Assembly (NCBI GenBank): GCA_018814405.1
Contig: JAHIZO010000009.1
Coordinates: 186,001-250,000 of the forward strand
Direction: 5' to 3'
DNA length: 64,000 bases
Source: Gammaproteobacteria bacterium
GTDB lineage: Bacteria > Pseudomonadota > Gammaproteobacteria > Burkholderiales > Gallionellaceae
The position numbers and the translations under genes are program-made. Numbering within the stretch: the stretch's first letter is position 1; each line of letters starts with the position of its first letter. Below are positions 25,259 to 33,418 of this stretch, one piece after another. The notes below the pieces were generated by a model that made no database searches, was not told where the DNA came from, and was given only the letters and a program-made list of their open reading frames with translations.

Positions 25259-26241
25259 CAGAGCGAGATATCCAGATCGAACATCTCGGCGGCCTCTTCG
25301 CCGGTGGCGCTATCCGTCTGCACCTGCCCCGCCACGAACTCGGCCAGATCACCCTGCGCCAGCAAGCCCATGCAACTGAACTTGTAGTGCGCCATGCGAA
25401 TCTGCGCGAAGGGGATATACAGACCCAGCGTGAACACGATACCGAGCAGGTTGGTGAAGGCGATCCACAGGTACTTGCCAACTTCCATACGGCTATACAG
25501 ATCATGCTCACCCAAGCCGGTCTTGCTCCAGATCAGGTTGGGCAGACGCACCGCCAGATAGCCAACGATGTACAGATAGATCACCGGCAGGATCAGCATC
25601 AGGACCGGCATATGCAGCGCGGCAGAGATAGCAAAGAACACACCGGCCAGCAGCAGCAGTCCGAATGCCTTCAGGTATACGTTATAGAAATTTCCGGCCG
25701 TGGCATCGAAGCGGAAGTAGGTGTCGCCGAAGCGGCTGTTGTTGTGTTGATACTGTTTGATCTTGTAATGCGTGAACGGTGCCAGCAGGTACAGCGTGAG
25801 CACGGTGAGGATGGGCAACAACAGGAACACGGCATATGCGCCCCCGTCACTGCCGGCAAAACCGAAGCGCAAGCCGCGATAGCTGCTGTTATAAAGTTTG
25901 AAGCGCAGCGAACGCACGATCAGCCAGGGCATCACCACCGCAAGCAACACGAAGATCAGGATGCCCAGCAGCGGATTCATCTGCCCGGCGATGGTATAGG
26001 CTGCCAGCAGTACGAAAGCGATGACGCGCCCTTTGAGGATGGCGATGGGCGTGCCGTGGTATTCGAAACTGGCACCGGCCAACTGCGTGTTGCGGTAGAA
26101 GTATTGCAGGCGGCGCACTTTGGCCCATGCGCTATAGATGCCCAATGTGAGGATGGACAGCAGCAGATTGACGATCCATATCCTGAAATATTCCCAGCCT
26201 TTGCCGGTGAACTCGAATGAATGTTCCTGTTGTGTCTGCAT
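25258..26241 (-). CDS. DUF898 (YjgN-like) polytopic membrane protein
   Basis: Inner-membrane protein of 327 residues with about six to eight hydrophobic segments. It begins HSFEFTGKGWEYFRIWIVNLLLS and contains two related segments (YSAWAKVRRLQYFYRNTQLAGASFEYHG and YIPFAQIRMAHYKFSCM), an internal repeat typical of DUF898/YjgN. Function of the family is unknown. The ATG at 26239-26241 is used because AGGAG lies six bases upstream; the frame is open further to 26301 without support. It is coupled to the M48 protease gene by a one-base overlap. Confidence 0.86.
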   Translation of the reverse strand: MQTQQEHSFEFTGKGWEYFRIWIVNLLLSILTLGIYSAWAKVRRLQYFYRNTQLAGASFEYHGTPIAILKGRVIAFVLLAAYTIAGQMNPLLGILIFVLLAVVMPWLIVRSLRFKLYNSSYRGLRFGFAGSDGGAYAVFLLLPILTVLTLYLLAPFTHYKIKQYQHNNSRFGDTYFRFDATAGNFYNVYLKAFGLLLLAGVFFAISAALHMPVLMLILPVIYLYIVGYLAVRLPNLIWSKTGLGEHDLYSRMEVGKYLWIAFTNLLGIVFTLGLYIPFAQIRMAHYKFSCMGLLAQGDLAEFVAGQVQTDSATGEEAAEMFDLDISL

Positions 26242-26325
26242 AAACGCTCCTGACCAAGTGATGTGGATGTTGTTGAAATGCACCGGCACTATAACTGCCA
26301 CATGCTCAAATAACGATATATACGA

Positions 26326-26349
26326 CGGCCTATATACCGGCCTATATCC
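26326..26349. repeat. Tandem 12-base repeat upstream of the DUF898-M48 operon
   Basis: Two adjacent copies of CGGCCTATATMC (11 of 12 identical) lie about 85-110 bases upstream of the DUF898 start, next to an AT-rich patch. They could be an operator for a regulator of the operon. No known box was recognised. Confidence 0.4.
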
Positions 26350-26351
26350 AA

Positions 26352-26387
26352 CAATAAAAAGGGCAGCCGAAGCTGCCCTTTTTATTG
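26352..26387. terminator. Bidirectional rho-independent terminator
   Basis: A perfect 16-bp stem (26352-26367 with 26372-26387) has a CGAA loop, a GC-rich core (GGGCAGC/GCTGCCC) and A/T runs on both sides. On the minus strand it begins 16 bases after the diheme cytochrome stop and ends the cytochrome operon. Confidence 0.92.
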
Positions 26388-26403
26388 TGCCTGTCTAAAC
26401 GGC

Positions 26404-26964
26404 TCAGTCTTCCCAGTCAGGATAGTTGGGGATGCGCACGGTATCCTCGTCGAACACTGCTTTCTTTGCTTGCGTGTGGCAAGCATCGCAATAGCTCAAC
26501 GATTTCACATCCTTGTTGCCCTTGACCATCTTCTCGGGAATCTCATGGTGCTTGCGCTTGATGTAACGCAGCTCGGTGATGCGTAGCGGTGCTTCGCCGT
26601 TCTCGGTCGACTTGGCGATCTTGCGCGCACGCTTGTAGTAAGACTTGTCAGCCGCGTTCTCCAGCGCGAAGTCACGCACTTCCTTCAGCGTGTCAGCGTC
26701 CAGCTCGGCGTTCTCGCCGAAGTGGTCTTCCAGCGCCTTGGCATCCAGCAGCTTCTCCCACGACTGGGTGGGCAGCAGGCCCGGCTGGTAGGCGAAGTGA
26801 CAGGAACCGCACTCCTCCTGCCAGGCGGCGTTGCTCACCGCGTTCACTTCGTTCTGGCGTGTGAAATCACCCAACCAGCCCCACACCGATTCTTCGGCGT
26901 GCGCCGCGCCGGTCGCGCCCAGCAGGGCCGCCAGCAGGATCATGGATTTAATCTTCATATGCAT
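26404..26964 (-). CDS. Diheme cytochrome c, DHC family
   Basis: Periplasmic diheme c-type cytochrome of 186 residues. A signal peptide (about 1-23, ending AHA) is followed by two heme-attachment motifs, CGSCH near residue 52 and CDACH near residue 158, with the spacing of the DHC family (pfam09626). In Rhodobacter a DHC protein passes electrons to the oxygen- and NO-binding cytochrome SHP and is encoded with a cytochrome b. The same three components are adjacent here. GGAG lies seven bases before the ATG. It is the last gene of the operon. Confidence 0.9.
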   Translation of the reverse strand: MHMKIKSMILLAALLGATGAAHAEESVWGWLGDFTRQNEVNAVSNAAWQEECGSCHFAYQPGLLPTQSWEKLLDAKALEDHFGENAELDADTLKEVRDFALENAADKSYYKRARKIAKSTENGEAPLRITELRYIKRKHHEIPEKMVKGNKDVKSLSYCDACHTQAKKAVFDEDTVRIPNYPDWED

Positions 26965-26979
26965 ATTCTTTCTCCGGAA

Positions 26980-27378
26980 TTATTGAGCCAGCAGGAAGGT
27001 CAGGAAATCGGCCTTCTCCTGCACAGTACATTCACGCCCCCAGGCGTCCTTGCAGTTGCGCTTGAACCATTTCTCGATCTTCTTCACATCGGTGAAGCGC
27101 TCGGCATTCACCTTGGGTGACATCGGCTCGATCACTTTGCCGGTGCGGTGATGCTTGCCCGACTTGCCAAAATCGCTGCCATGACAAGTGGCGCAAGACA
27201 TCTTCTCGCCGTCCACTGTCACTTCGCGCGTCCAGTCTTTTTGTGCCTTGGCGGGATCGACCTTGCCTGCGCCTTCCGACTTGTATTGCGCCAGTAAGGT
27301 ATCGCTGGCCGGCGAAGCGAACACCGGCACGGCAACGAACAAGCCCAGCACCATCAATATCGCAGTTATCTTTTTCAT
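26980..27378 (-). CDS. SHP-like monoheme cytochrome c (DUF1924)
   Basis: Periplasmic cytochrome of 132 residues resembling the sphaeroides heme protein SHP. A signal peptide (1-21, ending VFA) precedes one heme motif, CATCH, in MSCATCHGSDFGKSGKHHRTG, followed by IEPMSPKVNAERFTD and a C-terminal Cys pair (NCKDAWGREC) likely to form a disulfide. In SHP the sixth heme ligand is displaced by O2 or NO on reduction. Whether that holds here cannot be read directly. It lies 15 bases upstream of the DHC gene, in one operon with cytochrome b. Confidence 0.87.
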   Translation of the reverse strand: MKKITAILMVLGLFVAVPVFASPASDTLLAQYKSEGAGKVDPAKAQKDWTREVTVDGEKMSCATCHGSDFGKSGKHHRTGKVIEPMSPKVNAERFTDVKKIEKWFKRNCKDAWGRECTVQEKADFLTFLLAQ

Positions 27379-27391
27379 GTTCCTATCCTAT

Positions 27392-28018
27392 TTACCAAGC
27401 GATCTTGACGGCGGCGATCATGCCGTAGGCGCCGGCCATGCCCATACCGGCATGGCTCACCGGCGTGGTCGAGCCGGCTGACTTGGCGGTGGCATAAGCC
27501 ATCAACGCCGCGCCGGTGACACCGAGGATGACGTGCAGGTTATCTGGGTCGGTCAGGCCATCTTCCAGATGGAAGTCGTCCCAGTGATTGTAAAGACCGG
27601 TCGCCACGGTCGCGGCAGCGAGCGCCACGGTGAGCTTGGCCAGCTTGGCGTGCGTACCATCGGTCTCGCGCGGAGGTTGCGGACCGGTGCAGCCGTGCTC
27701 ACAGCCTTCGCCAGGGGCAGTGGCACCGGTCGCCAGCGCGGTGGCGATGGTTGCCAGCCCCAACACCATGTGCGCCTTGCCACCGGTCAGCCAGGATTCC
27801 TCGAACTCCGGCTGTGCGGCCGGCTTGACCACATTGGACGACCTTTCAGTCGTCACCGCACCGCCATTCGCGGCCAGCATCATCGGCATCGCGCGTTGTG
27901 CGTAGGCCTGCGCCGGGGTAGATAGATCGAGCGCGGCTTCCTGCGCGCCCGCCAGCCCACTTAGGGCCAGCATCGCCGCACCTGCGAGTGCGAACTTGTA
28001 ACGTTGCTTCACATGCAT
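27392..28018 (-). CDS. Exported/membrane protein with four helices and several histidines, function unknown
   Basis: Not a family I recognise. The protein has 208 residues, an N-terminal signal (FALAGAAMLALSGLAGAQE) and then four hydrophobic segments. His residues lie in or beside each: KAHMVLGLAT, DGTHAKLAKLT with LYNHWDDFHLE, NLHVILGV and SHAGMGMAG. Two Cys lie in a short loop (GEGCEHGCTGPQ). The pattern recalls small b-type heme membrane proteins. It sits between cytochrome b and the SHP-like gene in the same operon, so a role in the same electron chain is likely but inferred. The ATG at 28016-28018 follows GAGGAGG; the longer frame to 28060 is not supported. Confidence 0.7.
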   Translation of the reverse strand: MHVKQRYKFALAGAAMLALSGLAGAQEAALDLSTPAQAYAQRAMPMMLAANGGAVTTERSSNVVKPAAQPEFEESWLTGGKAHMVLGLATIATALATGATAPGEGCEHGCTGPQPPRETDGTHAKLAKLTVALAAATVATGLYNHWDDFHLEDGLTDPDNLHVILGVTGAALMAYATAKSAGSTTPVSHAGMGMAGAYGMIAAVKIAW

Positions 28019-28065
28019 AACTTCCTCCTCTTGATAAATCGACTCTATATTTTTATTCATCGTTA

Positions 28066-28653
28066 CTACACTTCAGTGGCTTTGGACTTCATGCCGGTGA
28101 CCATCGACCGCACCAGATTCTCTTTGTGCTGCAGGCTGCCGCTCACCACTCCCAACAGATGCAGCGGGATCAGCAACAATGCGGCATTCACCATCCAGTC
28201 ATGCGCGTGACGGAAGAAATACGCCGTCTCGTCGCTCACGCTGTTGGCCAGGAACAGCAGCGGCCCTTCAAAATCAATCACCGCCAGCGTGACCAGACCG
28301 GAGACGAAGATCGCCAGCAACAAACCCAGCAATGCGAACACCATCAACGCCCCGGCCGGGTTGTGACCGTAGTAATGCTTGGCATGGCCGCCGCGGATGG
28401 AACGCACATAGGCCAAAGTTTCCTGCGGCGTGAAGATGAAAGACTTGAAGCGCGCGTACTGGTTGCCGGCAAAACCCCACACCAGACGGAACAGCAACAA
28501 GGCGATCAAGGCATAACCGATCCATACATGAACGGTCATCTTGTGCAGCTCGGCAGAGAGATAGGCCGTGGCAAAACCGGCCACCAAAGCCCAATGGAAC
28601 AAGCGAACCGGCATATCCCAAACCTTGACCTGCGCTGCATCTTTATCAGACAT
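28066..28653 (-). CDS. Cytochrome b (b561 / Ni-Fe-hydrogenase type)
   Basis: Inner-membrane diheme cytochrome b of 195 residues with four helices. It begins with the family pattern VKVWDMPVRLFHWALVAGFA, where the His is a heme ligand. Further His residues lie in ELHKMTVHVWIGYAL, FFRHAHDWMVN and LLIPLHLLGVVSGS. Such subunits carry electrons between quinol and periplasmic cytochromes. It is the first gene of the four-gene operon cytochrome b - His-containing membrane protein - SHP-like - DHC. The 211-base gap upstream has an A9 tract and AT-rich patches but no clear promoter. Confidence 0.9.
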   Translation of the reverse strand: MSDKDAAQVKVWDMPVRLFHWALVAGFATAYLSAELHKMTVHVWIGYALIALLLFRLVWGFAGNQYARFKSFIFTPQETLAYVRSIRGGHAKHYYGHNPAGALMVFALLGLLLAIFVSGLVTLAVIDFEGPLLFLANSVSDETAYFFRHAHDWMVNAALLLIPLHLLGVVSGSLQHKENLVRSMVTGMKSKATEV

Positions 28654-28864
28654 TCTGTTCTGGCTCCTCGAAAACGGACGCGATTCTATCTAGGAAAAAA
28701 AAATTGCAAACTTGACAATATTCACGGCTTCATTTAACTGCCCTTGCAACGGCAGTACGGAACCTGCCCTGCGACCGGACAAGCGGGGATAAGTTCAATG
28801 ATCAAAGTGGAAAGTTTGTTGTGCCGAGATGAAGGATCACCGCGCCCCGGCCTTATGGAATAGT

Positions 28865-31711
28865 TCAGCGAGCGTTGTGCTTGCCTTGCAGCAGCATAGT
28901 CACGGCCAAGCTCTCGAACTCGGTGACCGGCACCGGCCTGCTGAATAGATACCCTTGGAAATTCCCGCATCCATAACGATGCAGAAGCGCGAATTGTTCC
29001 TCGGTCTCCACGCCTTCGGCGACCACATCCAACTCGAAATTCATCCCCAGATCGACGATAGTCATCACCATCACCCGGTCCGCGTTGTCACTGGCGATGC
29101 TGCGCACGAAACTCTGGTCTATCTTCAGTTGATCCAGCGGCAGATTCTTCAGATACGAGAGCGATGAATAACCCGTGCCGAAATCATCCATCGAGAAGCT
29201 GACGCCGAACTCCTTCAGTGCTCTCATCTTGGCAATGGAATCCGCCACATCTTCGAGCACCAGGCTTTCGGTCAATTCCAGCTTGAGTGAGGTCGGGGAT
29301 ATGCCATGCCGTTTTACCGTCGCCTGCACGAACTCGACAAAATCCGGCTGGTGAAATTGGCGCGCACTGACATTCACTGCCAGAGATAAATTGCTCAATT
29401 GTGGAACATCATGCCAGGCCTTGATCTGCGCGCATGCCGCGTCGAGCACCCAGCCACCGATCAACAGGATCAAGCCAGTCTCTTCCGCCAGCGGGATGAA
29501 TTCCAAAGGCGATACCAGACCGCGCTGCGGATGGTTCCAGCGCAGCAACACCTCGGCACCTTGCGGGCGGCGTGCCGCATCCACTTGCACCTGATAGAAC
29601 AATTCGAACTGGGCATGTTCCAGCGCTTCATGCAGATCTGCTTCAAGCGCGCCGCGTTTTTCCACGGCCGCCTGCATGGTCGGATCGAAGAAGCGGATGG
29701 TATTGCGCCCGGCATCTTTGGCACGGTACATCGCCATATCCGCCCACTTGAGCAGTTGATCTATCCCATCTTCATGATCTCTGAAGACCGTGATACCGAT
29801 ACTGGATGAGCAATGGTGAATGATCTCATCAGATTCTCCGCCGGTACCGGTTCGATGCAGCAGGTAGGGCCTGGCCAGCGCTTGCCGTATCTTCTCGGCC
29901 ACGGCTTCGGCTTGCAGAACCGCTTCACTGACCTCTACCGACAGGCTTTCCAGCATCACCACGAACTCATCCCCGCCGAATCGCGCGGCACTATCTTCTT
30001 CGCGTATGCACTCGCGCAGACGCCGCCCCACCTTGACCAGCATCTGATCGCCGATGTCATGGCCATGCAGATCGTTCAGCATTTTGAAGTGATCCAGATC
30101 AAGGAACATCAACGCGCCGTGATTGCGGGTGCGGACACCGGTCGCCAGCGCCTGATTCAGACGATCCAGCAACAGACGCCTGTTGGGCAGGCCGGTCAAC
30201 ACATCGTAGAACGCCAGATCGTGCATCTGTTGTTCGAGCTGCTTGCGCTCGGTGATGTCATGCACCACAGAGAACAGCAGTGTGCGTCCATCCACTTCGA
30301 CAGGCGAAGAATGCACTTCCACCGTACGCAGGGAGCCATCCGCCAAACGGTGCGGGAATACGAAATAGTTGCGCTCCTCACGCAAGGCCTGCGTCCGCTC
30401 GACGGCTGTCTCTTCCGGATTCTGTGTATTGATCTGGCTGATGCGCATGGTCTTCATCTGCTCGATCGAATACCCATAGAAATTCGCAGCAGCCAGATTG
30501 GCATTCACAAGGTTGCCGTTTACCGGCTCGATCAACAGCATCGGCGATGCGTGACTTTCGAACATCTGACGGAAACGCGCTTCGCTCTTTTGCAGTTCCA
30601 GTGTGCGCTCCGACACCTTGTTCTCCAATGTGGCATTGGCGATCTGCAGGGCCTCATCCAATTTTTCCCGCGCTGAGAAGCTTTGTTTCAAACGGCGGTT
30701 GTTACGCGCCAGATAGCCAGCCAGCCACATAGTCGCCAGCAGCACCAACAGCGCTATCGCGACCAGCGGATACATGTATTTATTCAGAATGTCGCGCAGA
30801 TCGAATTCCTGCACCAGATCGGGATTGGTCTTCAAACGCAGCATCACCGCTTCCACCGGCGCATAGTTACCGGGCGGGGTGAAGCCATAGTATTTACCTT
30901 TGCGTGCCGCCTCATCCTCAGGATTGATCCTGAGCAGGGTCAGCACGACTTGTCTTGTCAAAGCCTCCGGCACACCCGGCAATACCGAGAACGCCCACTC
31001 GGGATACAGCCGCGTGGAAAGCAGTTGCGGGAATTTCGTCTCCTTCTGCAGGTTCAACACCTTGAACTGGTCCAGTTCGATCCGGCCTTCGCGCGTCATG
31101 TTCTCCAATACACCGGTTCGCACGAAGCCCGCATCCGCATCACCGTTCAGCACGGCTTGCACCACCTTATCCTGCGGCATGCCGGTGAAGATCACCTTGC
31201 CCACTTCGCCGATCTGGATGCCTTGCTCATAGAGCGCCCAGCGCTGCATCACATAGGCACCGAACGACTGCTCTGCCGCAGCGGCGACATTGCGTCCGCG
31301 CAAGTCGGCAAAATCCCGGATGTCGTTGCGGTCCGCACGGGCGAACACCACGCCGCCAAAACTATCCACCGGCCGGCCGTCGATCATAGGCATCAGGGTG
31401 GCGATTGCCGACAATTCATGGCGGGCGCGTAGCACGATGTAGTGGTTGGGATTGGTGAGGATGAAATCGAAACGGCGTTCAGCCGCTGCGACATTCATCT
31501 CGTTCAGGAACAAGGGCTCCATGCGGAAGTGATAGTTCCCGCGCACATGGGCGTTCAGATAGTCTTCGGTCGCTTGCCATTGTTGCCGGGCCTGGTCTAG
31601 CGGACGGAATGACAACACCCCGATGCGTACTTCTTGCGGCACTGCTTGCGCCATAGCAACCTGTCCCGCCAACAGTGACAGTCCCAACATCAGTGCGCGC
31701 AATATGATCAC
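28865..31711 (-). CDS. PhnD-like sensor with PAS, GGDEF and EAL domains
   Basis: Membrane c-di-GMP enzyme of 948 residues. Order: signal peptide (1-22); a periplasmic PhnD-type solute-binding domain (24-290, IGVLSFRPLDQARQQW); one helix (about 313-333); a coiled coil; PAS (376-490); GGDEF (500-680) with intact GGDEF at 579-583 and the REED inhibition site at 570-573; EAL (690-940) with EVL at 720-722, ELTES, DDFGTGYSS and AEGVE, all catalytic residues present. Both activities are therefore possible. The domain suggests sensing of a phosphonate- or oxyanion-like ligand, but the ligand is unknown. The start is GTG, overlapping the upstream gene by four bases. Confidence 0.9.
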   Translation of the reverse strand: MIILRALMLGLSLLAGQVAMAQAVPQEVRIGVLSFRPLDQARQQWQATEDYLNAHVRGNYHFRMEPLFLNEMNVAAAERRFDFILTNPNHYIVLRARHELSAIATLMPMIDGRPVDSFGGVVFARADRNDIRDFADLRGRNVAAAAEQSFGAYVMQRWALYEQGIQIGEVGKVIFTGMPQDKVVQAVLNGDADAGFVRTGVLENMTREGRIELDQFKVLNLQKETKFPQLLSTRLYPEWAFSVLPGVPEALTRQVVLTLLRINPEDEAARKGKYYGFTPPGNYAPVEAVMLRLKTNPDLVQEFDLRDILNKYMYPLVAIALLVLLATMWLAGYLARNNRRLKQSFSAREKLDEALQIANATLENKVSERTLELQKSEARFRQMFESHASPMLLIEPVNGNLVNANLAAANFYGYSIEQMKTMRISQINTQNPEETAVERTQALREERNYFVFPHRLADGSLRTVEVHSSPVEVDGRTLLFSVVHDITERKQLEQQMHDLAFYDVLTGLPNRRLLLDRLNQALATGVRTRNHGALMFLDLDHFKMLNDLHGHDIGDQMLVKVGRRLRECIREEDSAARFGGDEFVVMLESLSVEVSEAVLQAEAVAEKIRQALARPYLLHRTGTGGESDEIIHHCSSSIGITVFRDHEDGIDQLLKWADMAMYRAKDAGRNTIRFFDPTMQAAVEKRGALEADLHEALEHAQFELFYQVQVDAARRPQGAEVLLRWNHPQRGLVSPLEFIPLAEETGLILLIGGWVLDAACAQIKAWHDVPQLSNLSLAVNVSARQFHQPDFVEFVQATVKRHGISPTSLKLELTESLVLEDVADSIAKMRALKEFGVSFSMDDFGTGYSSLSYLKNLPLDQLKIDQSFVRSIASDNADRVMVMTIVDLGMNFELDVVAEGVETEEQFALLHRYGCGNFQGYLFSRPVPVTEFESLAVTMLLQGKHNAR

Positions 31712-33414
31712 GAACTTTCCACCTTGGACGACAGCTTCACGCAGTTACGTCCGCCGGCTTTGGCGGCATACAGCGCCCGATCCACTTGCTGCAGCATGGC
31801 ATCCGGCGTCTGGGGTGTCTGCGGCAGATGCGCACCGATACTCGCCGTGAACGAGAACTGGTGCTGCCCGGTCTCGATCTGCAGTGCCTCGATGCGCGCG
31901 CGGATACGTTCGGCGATGGCGAGCAGTGCATTCTCATCACAGTCCGGCAGCAAGATGAGGAACTCCTCCCCGCCCCACCGCGCGGCATGGTCATAGGCCC
32001 GCATCACGCTGCCCAAGACTTTCGCGGTGGCGCACAAGGCAAGATCGCCTGCGGCATGTCCATAGTGGTCATTCACGTTTTTAAAGTAATCCAGATCAAG
32101 CAGCAGCAGGCCGAGCGAACCATCCTGTCGCGCCTGGCGCGATATCTCCTGCTCGAAACGCGCCATCATGCCGCGCCGGTTGAGCAGCCCCGTGAGCGGA
32201 TCGATCTCGCTCAGGTGTTGCAGGGCTTCGGTGCGCTCTTTCACCTTGCGCTCCAGTTCGGCGTGCGTGTCGCGCACCACATGCACCATCTTCGCGAAAG
32301 AATCAGACAGTGCGAGCATCTCACCCTTGCCCACCAGCGGGGGTTCTATCGCACCGTCACCGCGCTGGATCGCCTGCATCGCTTCATGCAAACGGTGCAT
32401 CGGAAAGAGTACCCAGCGATTGAGGAATATGCCCATCGCGGCCAGTGCCAACAGCAGCAGCAAAGAGAACAGCACCGGTACCCAGATATAGCCCTGCAAG
32501 ACGGCGACGCTCTGCTCGTCCATCAGGGTCAGGTCATACCATCCCAGTTCCGGCAGATAGGAGATGCCCAGCAGGTGGCGCTCTCCCTGGTATTCCACCC
32601 ATAGTGTCGACACCTCGCCTCCCGGTTTGTCGAGCAGTGCCTGGGCCGCGGCCTGCAATGCCTGAATGTCAGCGGGGTTCTTGAACAGCACATTGATACG
32701 GATGCGCTCATCGACTTTCTTGGCGATGCTGGCATAGTCGATCAGTTCCGGATCGGTGGAAAGCTGTATAGCAAGGCTCTTGTCCACGAAGAAGTTATCC
32801 ACGCCCTTCTGTTTGATGCCGACGCTCTGCTTGAGGAATTCGGTTAGATCGATACCGGTCCCCAGCACGCCCAATATCTGGCCCTCGTGCTTGAGCAAGA
32901 CATTGATCCACACTTTGACCACACCGAGATGCACATCGGGATCGACATTGACCTGATAGTCCGTGTCCGCAGTCAGCGTGGCATAGAACCATTTGTCATT
33001 CTTGCTCTTGGGCGACAGCGTGTAGCGCAGCTGGTTTCCGGCAAAGCCGTTCTCCGCATCGTTGTAGTAGTAATGGCCGCTATCCGCGAATGCGGCGAAA
33101 TAACTGTGGTCGCGGAAACGGAAGCGATAATCCTCGAGCACCTGCAGCCCCCGACGGCGCAGCACAGGGTCTTGCTCGTTCAGCGCCATCCCGATCAGTG
33201 CCGGTTCCGCAGCCATCTTGCGCGCCAACTCGATCTCGCTGATCAGCGGGGAAAGCGTGCGATATTTGTCGAACAGCACCTGCCGCTGGGCCAGTTCATG
33301 CCCCCAGCGCAAATTGATGCCATCCACTATCGCGATGAAGACCAGCCACAGCAGTGCCCCGATCAGCAGGAACACGCCGACACGCAACAGCAGGAATCGG
33401 GTGATCAGCTGCAT
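31708..33414 (-). CDS. Cache-HAMP-like diguanylate cyclase (GGEEF)
   Basis: Membrane diguanylate cyclase of 568 residues. One helix (10-30) and another (308-331) bracket a periplasmic double-Cache-like region; a HAMP-like segment (332-385) and a coiled coil lead to the catalytic domain. The active site is GGEEF at 481-485 and the inhibition site RAYD at 472-475, so it should make c-di-GMP with feedback control. The ATG at 33412-33414 is chosen because it begins a plausible membrane anchor and lies four bases after the preceding stop; the longer frame to 33534 lies inside the neighbour. Confidence 0.9.
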   Translation of the reverse strand: MQLITRFLLLRVGVFLLIGALLWLVFIAIVDGINLRWGHELAQRQVLFDKYRTLSPLISEIELARKMAAEPALIGMALNEQDPVLRRRGLQVLEDYRFRFRDHSYFAAFADSGHYYYNDAENGFAGNQLRYTLSPKSKNDKWFYATLTADTDYQVNVDPDVHLGVVKVWINVLLKHEGQILGVLGTGIDLTEFLKQSVGIKQKGVDNFFVDKSLAIQLSTDPELIDYASIAKKVDERIRINVLFKNPADIQALQAAAQALLDKPGGEVSTLWVEYQGERHLLGISYLPELGWYDLTLMDEQSVAVLQGYIWVPVLFSLLLLLALAAMGIFLNRWVLFPMHRLHEAMQAIQRGDGAIEPPLVGKGEMLALSDSFAKMVHVVRDTHAELERKVKERTEALQHLSEIDPLTGLLNRRGMMARFEQEISRQARQDGSLGLLLLDLDYFKNVNDHYGHAAGDLALCATAKVLGSVMRAYDHAARWGGEEFLILLPDCDENALLAIAERIRARIEALQIETGQHQFSFTASIGAHLPQTPQTPDAMLQQVDRALYAAKAGGRNCVKLSSKVESS

Positions 33415-33418
33415 GCCG

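Noticed and set aside
26268-26349. FNR- or Fur-type box in the AT-rich DNA before DUF898
   Set aside because: No TTGAT-N4-ATCAA or Fur-like 19-mer could be matched; only the tandem 12-base units are clear.
28654-28864. Small RNA or promoter in the gap between the cytochrome b start and the PhnD-GGDEF-EAL gene
   Set aside because: Possible TTGCAA and TAGAAT boxes have 15-base spacing and the A9 tract has no adjoining stem, so there is not enough to support a call.
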